Shown piece by piece: positions 8,019-18,566 of a DNA stretch of 64,000 nt. Below the pieces are notes generated by a model that was not told the DNA's origin, did no database searches, and saw nothing but the letters and a program-made list of their open reading frames with translations. This stretch comes from DATFVA01 sp963721075. Lineage in GTDB: Bacteria > Bacteroidota > Ignavibacteria > Ignavibacteriales > Ignavibacteriaceae. Numbering within the stretch: position 1 is the first letter of the stretch; each line of letters starts with the position of its first letter. Both the position numbers and the translations under genes were made by a program. The stretch spans positions 124,001-188,000 of the forward strand of contig CAVRHV010000007.1 of the NCBI GenBank assembly GCA_963721075.1, read 5' to 3'.

Positions 8019-8229
8019 ATGTTTGAAAATCTGGGTATGGGTGAGTTACTGATAATTATGTTCGTGGTACTTATTCTTTTCGGGGGTAAGAAAATTCCTG
8101 AAATAGCAAAAAATCTTGGGAAAAGGTATAAGCGAATTCAAGAAAGGGGTAAATGATCTGAAGAAAGAAATAACGATTACTGATGATGATTTAACAAAAA
8201 ATGAAACAAAGAAGTTGAGCTCAAAATAA
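8019..8229 (+). CDS. Second TatA/E-like protein, frameshifted
   Basis: A second TatA copy that is out of frame after residue 37. It reads MFENLGMGELLIIMFVV and then GGKKIPEIAKNLGK. One surplus base in the GGGAAAAGG stretch (about 8128-8135) breaks the frame, giving an early TGA at 8154. Skipping one base restores GISEFKKGVNDLKKEI and a 69-aa product ending at 8229. The conserved continuation shows that the downstream frame is still under selection, so a sequencing indel is more likely than decay. It would act with the upstream TatA in Tat export, perhaps as a TatB-like partner. Confidence 0.75.
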
Positions 8230-8333
8230 GATGCCCGGCCTCTTTGTTTATTAAATTATTAAGGATATACAATCGTTAGAACAGGGTGCCCCACTCCCTG
8301 TATTAATTTATTAAACCTGAAAATATAGAGCGA

Positions 8334-9016
8334 ATGTTTATAGGACATCTTGGTGCCGGATTGGCAATGAGAAAATTTGATAAAAAAACCAATCTGGCAT
8401 GGTTTTTTGTATCTGTACTTTTCCTCGACCTGTTACTCTGGGTATTTATCCTCCTCGGGATTGAACAGGTTATCGTGCCCCGCGAATTTTGAAAGTCTGC
8501 ACTATCTTAAATTTTTCTTCCCTTATTCTCATAGTCTTATTGCTACTGTTGCATGGAGTCTGCTTTTTTATGTGGCAGCTGAGATTATTACAAAAAGACA
8601 GGTAACCGCTGTCCTTCTCGGTGCCGGCGTACTTTCCCATTATTTCCTGGATGTAATAGTTCATACACCAGAACTGACCATTTTCGGCGACAATTCTGCT
8701 ATGCTGGGATTTGAGCCTGTGGAACCATATATATATTGCATTGTTTGTAGAGCTGGCAATCTATCTGGCTGGTTTGTTCATTTATCTCCATGAGACCCGC
8801 GGAACAGGCTTCGGCGGGAAATACGGAATGTATATATTTTCCGTTGTACTTGTGGCTGCTGCTTTCGTATCCCAGGTTTTAAGTCCAATGCCTCAGAATG
8901 GCAATGAGGTTGCAGGTTCTGCCCTTCTCTCTGTAATTATGGTGATATTAATTTCTTACTGGCTTGACAGGAAAAGAGTGCCTGTGGAGCTCTCAAATCA
9001 TAATAATACCGAATAA
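8334..9016 (+). CDS. Polytopic membrane protein, DUF457/YdjM-like, two frameshifts
   Basis: Three overlapping frames join into one protein of about 226 aa. It starts MFIGHLGAGLAMRKFDKKT, shifts at the CCCC run near 8478-8482, continues through FPYSHSLIATVAWSLLF and AGVLSHYFLDVIVH, then shifts near 8708-8712 into LSLWNHIYIALFVELAIY and ends in KRVPVELSNHNNTE. Five to six membrane segments and conserved His/Asp pairs (GH, SHS, SHYFLD) resemble the YdjM-type membrane-bound putative metal hydrolases. The function is not established. Each break needs one surplus base removed. No evident operon partner. Confidence 0.6.
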
Positions 9017-9101
9017 TTACAGACCTTCGGTTAAGGAATTATCCTCCCTTTTTTTTATCTTTGGAGATAACATTTCTTTTAAAGAATTAACAGGACATCC
9101 T

Positions 9102-10082
9102 ATGAGTATTCTGGTAAATAATAAAACAAGACTTGTGGTTCAGGGAATTACAGGTGGTGAAGGATCCTTCCATTCACAACAAATGATTGAATACGGAACC
9201 AAAGTAGTAGCCGGAGTTACACCCGGTAAAGGCGGAACTAAGTTCGAGGGAGTACCGGTTTACAATACTGTGGCAGATGCAGTAAAGGAACAGAAGGCAA
9301 ATACCTCAGTTATTTTTGTCCCTCCTGCTTTTGCAGCCGATGCAATCCTCGAGGCGGCCAATTCAGGTATCAAAGTAATTATCTGTATTACCGAAGGAAT
9401 ACCTGCAAGAGATATGGTAAAAGTATATAATGCAATTCGAAATAAAGACGTGGTGCTTGTCGGACCAAATTGTCCGGGAGTAATTTCTCCGGGACAGGCA
9501 AAGGTTGGAATTATGCCCGGTTTTATTCACAAGAAGGGTAAAATCGGAGTTGTCTCGCGCAGCGGCACCTTAACCTATGAAGCAGTAAAACAATTGACAG
9601 ATGTTAAACTCGGTCAGTCAACCTGTGTTGGTATCGGCGGAGATCCGGTTATTGGTTCCCGGTTTCTTGATATCATAAAACTTTTTAATGAAGATCCTCA
9701 GACAGAAGGGATAGTAATGATCGGCGAGATCGGGGGAACAGCTGAAGAAGAAGCTGCTGCCTACATTAAAAAGAACGTCTCTAAACCTGTTGTAGGGTTC
9801 ATCGCGGGAAGAACGGCACCTCCCGGAAGAAGAATGGGCCACGCAGGCGCTATTATCTCAGGAGGCAAAGGAACAGCGGCCGAAAAAATTACTGCTCTGA
9901 AGAAAGCAGGAATTAAAGTGGCTGAGAGTCCCGCCGAAATTGGTAATACAATGATTAAAGCTTTGGAAAGTGCGGGGAAAAAGAAAACATCCGCAAAGAA
10001 AACTGCTGCAAAGAAGAGCACCAAGACTGCTGTTAAAAAAACTAAAAAGATTGTTAGAGGAACGGGAAAACATAAATTATAA
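9102..10082 (+). CDS. sucD: Succinyl-CoA synthetase alpha subunit with lysine-rich C-terminal tail
   Basis: 326 aa from the ATG at 9102, which has an AGGA site 6 bp before it; the open frame extends upstream to 8964 but that part is not homologous. The CoA-binding Rossmann part (VVQGITGGEGSFHSQQMI) and ligase part are complete. The phosphohistidine is His247 in RRMGHAGAI. The enzyme couples succinyl-CoA to succinate with NTP formation in the TCA cycle. Family members normally end near residue 290. Here about 36 residues follow with 14 lysines in AKKTAAKK-like repeats, resembling histone H1 tails. sucC is not adjacent. Confidence 0.94.
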   Translation: MSILVNNKTRLVVQGITGGEGSFHSQQMIEYGTKVVAGVTPGKGGTKFEGVPVYNTVADAVKEQKANTSVIFVPPAFAADAILEAANSGIKVIICITEGIPARDMVKVYNAIRNKDVVLVGPNCPGVISPGQAKVGIMPGFIHKKGKIGVVSRSGTLTYEAVKQLTDVKLGQSTCVGIGGDPVIGSRFLDIIKLFNEDPQTEGIVMIGEIGGTAEEEAAAYIKKNVSKPVVGFIAGRTAPPGRRMGHAGAIISGGKGTAAEKITALKKAGIKVAESPAEIGNTMIKALESAGKKKTSAKKTAAKKSTKTAVKKTKKIVRGTGKHKL

Positions 10083-10106
10083 TCAGATATCAATCAGGAG
10101 AAAAAC

Positions 10107-10538
10107 TTGAGCAACAGAACATTAGCAATACTTAAACCTGACTCAGTTAAGAAAGAATATATTGGACAAATAATCACGAAGATTACCGAAGCAGGATTCA
10201 AAATAAAAGCTATAAAAATGATACATCTTTCGAAGAGTTCTGCTGAAGGATTCTATGAAGTACATAAAGAACGTCCCTTCTACAGAGAACTGGTAGACTA
10301 CATGACTTCAGGTCCCTGCGTACCTATCGCTCTCGAAAAAGAAAATGCAGTAGCTGATTTCAGAAAACTTATCGGAGCTACTGACCCCGCAGAAGCTGAA
10401 GAAGGCACTATAAGGAAATTATACGCGGCTAGTAAAGCTGAAAATGCGGTTCATGGCTCAGATTCAGATGAAAATGCTGCGAAGGAAATCCTGCACTTCT
10501 TTTCAAGGAATGAGCTGCTGGATAATTACGAAAACTAA
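10107..10538 (+). CDS. ndk: Nucleoside diphosphate kinase
   Basis: 143 aa from a TTG start with CAGGAG 8 bp upstream. The catalytic His116 lies in NAVHGSDSDENA. RTLAILKPDSV at the N-terminus and the ERPFYRELVDYMTSGP segment are conserved. It balances NTP pools by ping-pong phosphate transfer. It sits 24 bp after sucD, a sensible pairing because the GTP- or ATP-forming synthetase and Ndk share nucleotides. A hairpin terminator follows. Confidence 0.96.
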   Translation: MSNRTLAILKPDSVKKEYIGQIITKITEAGFKIKAIKMIHLSKSSAEGFYEVHKERPFYRELVDYMTSGPCVPIALEKENAVADFRKLIGATDPAEAEEGTIRKLYAASKAENAVHGSDSDENAAKEILHFFSRNELLDNYEN

Positions 10539-10561
10539 AATCAAATAATTAGTATTATAAC

Positions 10562-10606
10562 AGAGGTTGTCTTATAGGCTGCGGCTTTCAGACAGCCTCT
10601 TTTTGT
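10562..10606 (+). terminator. Rho-independent terminator after ndk
   Basis: The arms AGAGGTTGTC (10562-10571) and GACAGCCTCT (10591-10600) pair over 10 bases with one G-U, leaving a 19-base loop. TTTTGTT follows. It lies between ndk and the NamZ-like gene, whose start is only 3 bp further on. Confidence 0.75.
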
Positions 10607-10608
10607 TA

Positions 10609-11862
10609 ATGGACAAACTGAAATATTATATTTTTATTTTTCTGGTGCTGACTCTTCAGGCCTGCGAATCCAGGCAACCCGTAAAGTCTGTAAATGCTGA
10701 TGCCACGCTGCTGCTGGGCAGTGACAGGCTCATAAGTTCAAATCTTGATCTCATAAAAGGGAAACAGATTGCACTGGTCTTGAACAGAGCAAGCGTCCTT
10801 TCAAACGGGACTTCCCTGCTTGATACACTCCTCAGAATCGACAGTGTAAAAATTGGAGCTGTATTTACTCCGGAACATGGTTATAATGTTGATGCCTCTG
10901 CGGGAGAAACTATAAAGGACAGTTCTTTTAATGCCATTCCATTTTATTCGTTATACGGAAAGTATAAAAAGCCGACAGCGGAAATGCTGGAAAACGTTGA
11001 TCTCATACTATATGACCTTCAGGATATAGGATCCAGATTCTATACTTACATATCGACACTCTATTATGTAATGGAGGCTGCCGCGGAAAATAATATTCCT
11101 GTTGTTGTACTGGACAGACCAGATCCCATTGGTGGCCTTAGAGTTGAGGGACCTGTGCTTGACCCCGGGTTCAAATCTTTCGTGGGGATCGCCTCAATAC
11201 CCGTTATTTATGGAATGACGGCAGGAGAACTCGCAAAACTTTTTGCCGGGGAGGATATGCTTTCAGCAAAACCCGAGCTTAAGGTGATCAAAATGCAAAA
11301 CTGGAGAAGAGAAAGCTTTTTTAGTGATTATGACCTGAAATGGATAAATCCGTCGCCGAATATCCCGGATTTTGAGACAGCATTGATATATCCTTCTACG
11401 GCATTTCTTGAAGGTACTAATATTTCAGAAGGAAGGGGGACAACCAAACCCTTCAGACAGATCGGCGCACCATTTATAAATTCAGAAGCTCTTATTAACG
11501 AGCTGCATAATTTTCAGCATGATGGTATTTCATTTGAACCTGTCAGCTTTATTCCAGCTGCTGTCCCGGGGAAAGCACCAAACCCAAAATATCTTAATCT
11601 CTCGTGTAATGGCATTTTAATAAGTATTGTAAATCCGGAAGAATTCAAACCCCTGGATTTCAGCATCCAGCTTCTATACGTTTTACATAAACTTTACCCT
11701 GAAAAGTTTAAATTTGAACCTGCATTTTTCGACAGATTAATGGGTGAAAATTATACCAGAGAGATGATTACGGGTGATAAAACTCCCGAAGAAATTATTA
11801 AATCCTGGAAACCCGGACTCGAGAAATTTTTAAAAATCAGAACTAAATACTTACTTTACTAA
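10609..11862 (+). CDS. DUF1343 lipoprotein, NamZ-like exo-beta-N-acetylmuramidase
   Basis: 417 aa from the ATG at 10609; an upstream in-frame extension runs through the ndk terminator and is rejected. The signal peptide ends in the lipobox LTLQAC. Conserved DUF1343 segments are visible: GAVFTPEHGYNVDASAGE, LILYDLQDIGSRFYTYIST, VVVLDRPDPIGG, and EGTNISEGRGTTKPF. Characterised members of this family in Bacteroidota remove terminal MurNAc from peptidoglycan fragments. A surface or periplasmic cell-wall recycling role is therefore likely. The C-terminal domain (PGKAPNPKY onward) fits the two-domain NamZ plan. Confidence 0.88.
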   Translation: MDKLKYYIFIFLVLTLQACESRQPVKSVNADATLLLGSDRLISSNLDLIKGKQIALVLNRASVLSNGTSLLDTLLRIDSVKIGAVFTPEHGYNVDASAGETIKDSSFNAIPFYSLYGKYKKPTAEMLENVDLILYDLQDIGSRFYTYISTLYYVMEAAAENNIPVVVLDRPDPIGGLRVEGPVLDPGFKSFVGIASIPVIYGMTAGELAKLFAGEDMLSAKPELKVIKMQNWRRESFFSDYDLKWINPSPNIPDFETALIYPSTAFLEGTNISEGRGTTKPFRQIGAPFINSEALINELHNFQHDGISFEPVSFIPAAVPGKAPNPKYLNLSCNGILISIVNPEEFKPLDFSIQLLYVLHKLYPEKFKFEPAFFDRLMGENYTREMITGDKTPEEIIKSWKPGLEKFLKIRTKYLLY

Positions 11863-11872
11863 AGGAAAGAGA

Positions 11873-12914
11873 ATGAAAAAGTTAATCTTAATATTATTAA
11901 CCGGTCTTCTGTTATTCGGATGTGGCGAAAACACAAAAGAACAAAAATCTGATGAGCAGAAAGATCAGTTTACGTTCGACACCACGGAAATAAAAGCCAC
12001 TCCTGTTGATAACCCCGCGCAGTCATTTTATCTCAGATATAAGCTTGAAAAAGGAAAGAGTTACAATTTCAGATTAACTGCTATTTCCAAGGATGAGCAG
12101 ACTATTACAATGAAAGATACTACGATGAACCAGAAAATGGATCAGACTATGATCTATAATATGAAATTTACTCCGAATGAAGTTGATGCCGACAGTACAA
12201 TGCAGATGGAAGCGGTCATAACCTCAATTAAGGTTGATGGAATATTTGGCGATCAGCCTGTTCACTATCAGTCCGGTACCACAGTTGATTCAGCTGACAT
12301 AGACAAATATGTTCAATACGAGTCACTTGTTAAAAATCCATTCGATATAAGAGTATCCAAGCTTGGTGAATTACTGGATATATATCGTGCGGATAAAATT
12401 GTTAACAAGCTTCTAGATATTAAGGGTTATGCGGATTCATCTGAAAGCGGATGAAAAAGCGAATCTTAAGAATGATATAGTTGAAGGGATGCTGAAGCCT
12501 ATGCTAAGTCAGGTATTCAGAAAACTGCCTGTTCAAAAAATGTCAAAAGATTCAACCTGGAAAGTTGAACAACCCGCCGCTCAGCTGCTGGTTTTTCAGG
12601 CAAAGAACACATCTTTCTTTAAGATAACAGGTATAGAAAAACTGGATGGTGATCTGATAGCTGATGTTAACGCTTCATTGGAGACTAAAATCTCCGGCAA
12701 GAACAAATTATCTGACCGGGGTATCAATTATGAGTTTAATCAGCCGGAAACAACCGGAGGAGGAAAAGTCTATTTCAATATCTCCAAAGGTTTAGTGCAG
12801 AAAACTAAACTTTTTACATCTGTAACAACGTCTTTTAAGATGGAGTCGCAGGGACAAAAAGGTTCAAAAAAGGAGATTATTTCAAATACAAATATACTCG
12901 AGTATATCCCCTGA
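11873..12914 (+). CDS. Hypothetical lipoprotein, frameshifted
   Basis: Two frames, 11873-12454 and 12429-12914, join near 12436-12443 (one surplus base in GATTCATCTGAAAG) to give about 346 aa. The signal peptide MKKLILILLTGLLLFGC places the lipid cysteine at residue 17, followed by a Lys/Glu/Gln linker. The body shows beta-rich alternation (SFYLRYKLEKGKSYNFRL; KDSTWKVEQPAAQLLVFQ) like DUF6263-type periplasmic proteins of Bacteroidota. Function unknown. It starts 10 bp after the NamZ-like gene and ends at a strong hairpin, so the two probably form one unit. Confidence 0.65.
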
Positions 12915-12925
12915 TGATTTTAAGT

Positions 12926-12955
12926 AAGGGGCTGATTCAATCAGCCCCTGATTAT
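12926..12955. terminator. Bidirectional hairpin between convergent genes
   Basis: GGGGCTGA (12928-12935) pairs perfectly with TCAGCCCC (12941-12948), with a 5-base loop. It lies between the plus-strand lipoprotein and the minus-strand beta-helix gene. The plus-strand side is followed only by TGATTATTTC, so termination strength is uncertain, but the position suits both directions. Confidence 0.65.
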
Positions 12956-12985
12956 TTCGCATTTCAGATTGCAGAAGAATAAAAC

Positions 12986-14790
12986 TTACCTCATTAAAAC
13001 CATTTTCCTAATTGACGACATTCCATTTACTTCAAGCTTATACAAATAGATGCCGCTTGCAAGGTTGTCCCCATTAAATCTGACCTTATAACTTCCTGCA
13101 GGTTGAAATTCGTTAACCAGATCAGCAACTTTCTGTCCCAGAGTATTGTAAACACTTATCCTGACATGACCCGCATCGGAAGTCTGATATTTTATATCAG
13201 TTGAAGGATTAAATGGATTAGGATAATTCTGGTCCAGGTTAAAGTTCATTACCGGATTGTAACTGACTGTTAAAATCTCACTTATATTTGAAGATCCGTC
13301 AAAATCAATTTGTTTCAGCCTGTATAAATATTCGCCGGAGTTTTCCAACTGATCCGTATATGAATACTGTAACAGGTTTGGTTGAATTTCCCTGCCCCTT
13401 CACAAAACCAATTACCGACCAGTTATTTTGTGCTATTTCTTTTTTCTATTTCAAATCCTTTATTATTCGTTTCTGTACCTGTCTCCCAGTTCAGCTTAAC
13501 TGTATTTCCGGATATCGCTGCTGTGAAGCTGGTTAATTCAACAGGCAGTGCAGGAGAAAACGGCATAAACACAACCAGGCCATGAGCAGGATCGTCTACC
13601 TTATGAAAAATATGGTCTTCAATCAGGGTTGAGTCATATACTCCCCAATCGTTATTCTGGGCCATTATATCGTTGGTACAGTTATTATATAGATCATAAA
13701 CATCGCTTCCCTGGATGTTATTGTATATTATGTTAAGCCCGTCATCAGTTGTATCTGCATTTTCTATATTGCCGATATTGGGACTTGGTCCGGCCTGTAC
13801 AGACGTACCATTTTGAATTGTTATACCCCACCAGTTTCCGTAGATAGTATTTTTTGTAAGAACAGGAGTATTGAACGTACTTCCGTTTACATTGATTCCG
13901 CTGCCGGATACAAGGGTATTGGGATTTGTCGTATTATTATAGATCTCGTTATTCCTTACAACTGCATTAATGATCCCGCTGGAGGTGCTGTAAAGAGTAA
14001 TACCGTAACTATTATCATGAATCGAATTTCCCTCACAAAGCATATTTGAATAACTGCTGGATCCGCTTACCCAGAGACTAATTCCTCCCGTTACCTGTCC
14101 TGATCCTCCGTATATTTCATTGTTCCTTATAATCGGTGAATTATTTCCCTGGAGGCCGATACTTACCTGGTTTTTTGCGGATGTAGCCTGAGTATTATTA
14201 TATGCAATAATATTACCTTCAATCAATGGACTCGAGTCAAGATTGATAAGGATACCGTATTCATAACTTCTTTCAATGCGGTTGTTCTAGAATTTGAGCA
14301 TCAGACGCGCTGAGCTGGATTCCCCTGTCGCACTTATAAATATGAGAGCTGCTAACGGAGGGACTGGCATCGATACACCTTACACCATAATAAGCATACT
14401 CAATTACCGCGTACTGAATTATTCCTGTGCTGGCTGAAGAAGCATTGAACACTATCCCGAAATAAGCTCCGGTTGAATCGTGAATATCGGATGTGAACTT
14501 TACAGAATCTGTCTCAGTTCCGGATGCATTAAGTATACCGTTTACACTAAAACCTGAACCAGACTGATTACAATTTATAATTGATCCTGCTTCAATATCT
14601 ATCTCATCGTTTAAGGAGATAGTTAGAGTATCGCTGAGTTGATATGAGGGAAAGGTACCTGTCAGCACCCCGCCTGAATGAACCACAAGACTGTCCAGAT
14701 TCCACATAACCCCCGTGCCGGGCGTTGTATACTGCCCGAACGTTAACCCTGTAAATAAAATTGTTATAAAATCAGTAAATATTTTTTCAT
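12986..14790 (-). CDS. Secreted right-handed beta-helix protein with T9SS sorting domain, frameshifted
   Basis: Pieces at 14273-14790, 13423-14226 and 12986-13348 form one protein of about 600 aa. The start is ATG 14788-14790; one missing A in the A-run (14782-14787) breaks the signal peptide, which otherwise reads MKKIFTDFITILFTGLTFGQ. Further breaks lie near 14281-14290, 13423-13429 and 13366-13375. The middle holds repeated short beta turns (NNEIYGGSGQV, GNSIHDNSYGITLY, KNTIYGNWWGITIQN) of a parallel beta-helix (NosD/pectate-lyase-like). The C-terminus has DQNYPNPFNPST and ends SIRKMVLMR, a type A sorting signal for type IX secretion. Substrate unknown, possibly polysaccharide or surface attachment. 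Confidence 0.78.
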
Positions 14791-14813
14791 TAGTACTCCG
14801 GATTAGATGATGA

Positions 14814-17703
14814 TTATTTTATAAGAAGCATTTTCCTCGACTGAATATACCTCCCGGCATTTCCGCCTGAAGGAACTGCTTCTATTCTGTATAAATAAAT
14901 TCCGCTGCTGACTTTCTGCCCGAAGTTATTCTCACTGTTCCACGTTACCGTATACTCTCCGTTATTCATTTCCTTATTTACGAGAGTTTTAACCTCCCTG
15001 CCCAGAACATCAAACACTTTTAGAATAACATGGGAATTTTCCTTCACATTAAATCTGATTTGTGTAGTGGGATTAAACGGGTTAGGATAATTTTGTCCAA
15101 GATTGAATTCGGTTGCAACCTGGTTATTATTCCTGAGTATACCGTTTAGAATATCATCTTCAGGTGTAGGGAGTTTTACGGTAGTATATATATGGAATTC
15201 ACCCGGTGCAAGCGATATATAATTCTGTGTATTATTTACTACCAGACTATCCCCGCTGAAATAGTCGTACCATGTGCCTGTCCTGCTGAAATTAGGATTA
15301 TAGGCATTCGACTGCACATTGAAGTTGCCTAAAACTACCACGTCCATTGTCGAATCATAAATATTTATACGTTTTGCGCTTCCTGAAACATCAAGCGAGA
15401 AATCGGAACTCCTGAAAGCAGGATAATCTTTTTTAAGCTTTATTAAAGCCTTAAAAACTTTGTAAAGTTTCAATCTGGCGGGATCATCATAATAATTCCA
15501 GAGAATGGGTTTGTTGCAAACCCTGCATGGATAATCAATTGAAATATCATAACCAAGCTCTCCGAACTGCCATATCATTTTTGGCCCCGGTACGGTAAAG
15601 AAGAATGCTGCGGCTTCTTTCATCCTTTGTATAGCGGTGGAAAGATGTTTAATATTGTAGTCTCCGTATGAGTTTCCATATTGGAGATTTTTATACATCA
15701 GGCGCTCCTCATCGTGACTCTCCATATAACCAACCAGGTAGGGATTATTCCAGCCTCTTTGCTCATATGAGATACCGGAGAAGTCCCAGGTTCCGCAGGG
15801 ACCCGAAGGATATCCCATCGTTGCCTGATTGTAGCCGCAATTCAAGATTTCCCCAAAGCATCATACCGTAATTAGAGAGCTCAATTTCTTCCTGGTTTGC
15901 AGTGAAGTGTTCCAGAATTACATAAGCACTCGAGATCCACATCCCATAATTTATCAGCCATCCTTTTAAGAATAGCAATTCTGGCAGGATCGTAATTCCA
16001 GCCGTTACGCCCGGTGTATTGGTAAATCCCTTAGAGAAATCAAACCGAAAGCCATCAACATGATATTCCTCCAGCCAGTATTTGTTAATCCTGTCCACAT
16101 AATACTTTGTAGCGCTGCTTTCATGGTTAAATCATATCCCCAGGAAAATACCGGATTAGGTGAGTATACATTGAACCATGGATTCTCCGAGTGTGGTTAA
16201 ATGTGTATTGTCATCGTAATAAAGTCTTACGAGCGGATTTTGTCCGTATGCATGGTTTAAAACTATATCAAGAATAACAGCAATACCCATAGAATGCGCT
16301 TCATCCACGAAAGCCTTAAAGTCGTTCTTTAGGACCATAATACTTATCAAGAGCGCCATGAAAGGCTGGATTATAGCCCCAGCTCTCGTTACCCTCGAAC
16401 TCCATTACAGGCATTAGTTCAATGGCATTTATTCCCAGGTTCTTTAAGTACCCCAGAGTATCTTTTAAAGTTTTATAATCATGAGTGCTTACAAAATCTC
16501 TTAATAACATCTCATATATTACAAGATCTGTTTTAGCGGGACGCTCAAAGTTGGTTGTCTGCCATTGGTAAGGCTGCTGATCTGTCTGCAGAACTGAAAC
16601 CATTTCAGCTGTTTTTCCATAAGGATACGGTTTTAGTCCCGGATAAGTTGTATCTGAAATGTATTGATCATTTGAAGGATCAAGAACTTTCCCGGAATAT
16701 GGATCGCCAACTCTGATTTTTCCGTCTACAAGGTACTGAAATGCATATTCCTCTCCTGGATTCAAATTATTAATTGTAAGCCACCAGGTAACGCTGTCAG
16801 GAGTGACTTCCTCCTTATGCATATAGTAGGATGAATCCACTTTCCAGTCGTTGAAATCACCTATCACATAAACAAAATCCTTATAAGGTGCATAGAGCGC
16901 AAGTGTAACGCTTGTACTGCTGGTATAATTGATTCCAGTGTACATTGCCTGCCGGTACAGGGGAGATTCTGAACAACCGGGTTGATCATTATGAAAAAAG
17001 ATAGTGTATCCGATAAACCGGAAGTATCAGCAGCTACTGCAGTTACAGTATGAGCACCCGCAGAATATTGGGATGCGAAGAACTGTGAAAATATATCATT
17101 TGTAGATGATTGTGCAGCAAAAATCCCGTCAAAGTATAAGGTAATAGATGAGGTTACTGTTCCAATCTCAATACAGCTTATACTAATATTTGTGGTATCG
17201 GTGGGACCACTGAATACAGGGGATCTCATAGGGTCACCAAACCTGAGATCAACATCCGGGTAATTTACCACCAGGTTTAATCCCGGTTCATAAACATCAA
17301 TAAATATATCGGGATCAGTCTGCAGGTTGGCATCTGAACTTCTGAATACGAAGCAGAGTGCAGTAATATGCTCGGAAGGATCAGATATGCTGTAAAACGT
17401 CCTCGGATAGCCTATAGTTAAATGATAATGATTCGCGCTGTCCCTGGTTAGTGCCGGCTGAGTCGAATTTACTCCCCAGTTGCCTATTACATGCTGCCAG
17501 TCTCCAAGGTTGGTATTAACCCCGGTATGCGCATAAACAGTTCCGGTATAATTACGCAGCTCTTCGGCTCCCGGCTGTGTAGCATCAAAATAAACGGTTA
17601 TACTATCATTCTCGGTTGGTTCAGCCGGAACAGTTACAACGATCTGAGGGAAAAGCTGTACGGTAAAAATTATCAGGGTAAAAAGTAACAGTTTAAATTT
17701 CAT
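14814..17703 (-). CDS. Secreted GH13 alpha-amylase-family protein with T9SS sorting domain, frameshifted
   Basis: A locus of about 960 aa in pieces (16864-17703, 16316-16945, 16156-16359, 15763-16098, 14814-15845). The start MKFKLLLFTLIIFTVQLFPQ is at 17703. An N-terminal beta-sandwich region of about 260 aa precedes an early-set domain (FVYVIGDFNDWKVD). The GH13 barrel follows with region I DIVLNHAYG, region II VDGFRFDFSKGF (nucleophile Asp), region III VILEHF (acid/base Glu) and region IV MESHDEERL. LGQNYPNPFNPTTQI and RKMLLIK mark the T9SS signal. It probably cleaves alpha-glucans outside the cell. At least seven frame breaks were found, near 16950, 16328, 16187, 16130, 16005, 15930 and 15842. 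Confidence 0.8.
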
Positions 17704-17728
17704 ATTGTTCTCAATATTTTTACAGGAT

Positions 17729-18566
17729 TCAATTAATTTCGTCAAATGAAGGTTTGCCCGCATCCAGCCAGGCTGAATAAAAGAGCGAAGCAAAATCGGA
17801 AGCAGCATTTTCCATTTGCGTCTCAGTTATATATCTGGTTTTAAACCATAACAGCCTGTAATATTCAGCATCTTCCCGTGAATTCGCATTTCTTATATGC
17901 AAATGTATCGGCATCAAATAAAACATCTGATACTGAATTTGCATCAGTTATATATTTGAAAATAAAGTCGAGCGGAGTGCTGATATAAACAGCCTTTTCA
18001 GCATGAAAATCATCTTTAATAGTTGACAGATTCGAGTCTACCATTACAGATTCGTACCGGAAATGAATTCCTTTCTGCCCGCTCATCTGACCGTTATAAT
18101 TCATAATTGCATGCATTGGCTGATGTCCGTCTGCAACATAATGGCCAAGATCGGATAAGTAGATAAGCGCCTTATCACGGTCTTTCTCTTTCAGGGCGTT
18201 TACAAGGTTGTTATAGGTGTCAAGGGTAGCCCAGGGAAGCAGACCCATTTTAGTAACCGTGCTGTCACCATACTCAGCCACAAGTCTGGCCTTATCTTCA
18301 ATCATTTTACCGTTCAGGAATTCCGGGTAAAAATCGATATCAATGAAGTGTTTAGGACCTTCTGATTTATCGCTGTCTCTTCTAAGGTCGGGATCAACAG
18401 AGTGGGTTGTTACGTAGTCCTGCCATTTAGTGAAAGAACTCATCTCATCAGGAATCAGGGTCATTGCTTTATTACTAATTAATTTATGCCCCTCTGCACC
18501 CCAGCCCAGCATAACGGAGAATGGTAAGAGTATGATTAATGCTGAAAGTATTAATTTTTTATTCAT
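17729..18566 (-). CDS. S1/P1-type nuclease or zinc phospholipase C-like protein, frameshifted
   Basis: Frames 17865-18566 and 17729-17944 join near 17884-17892 (one surplus base) into about 278 aa. The start is the ATG at 18566 (MNKKLILSALIILLPF signal peptide). After cleavage the chain begins at Trp in GWGAEGHKLIS, the N-terminal zinc ligand of the S1/P1 fold. YLSDLGHYVADGHQPMHA supplies the His/Asp zinc ligands. These enzymes cut single-stranded nucleic acid or phosphate esters in the periplasm. It overlaps the yjbQ stop by 8 bp, so the two are co-transcribed. Confidence 0.8.

Noticed and set aside
8281..8301. Hairpin ACAGGG/CCCTGT after the second tatA
   Set aside because: Six-pair stem with no T run after it; too weak to call.
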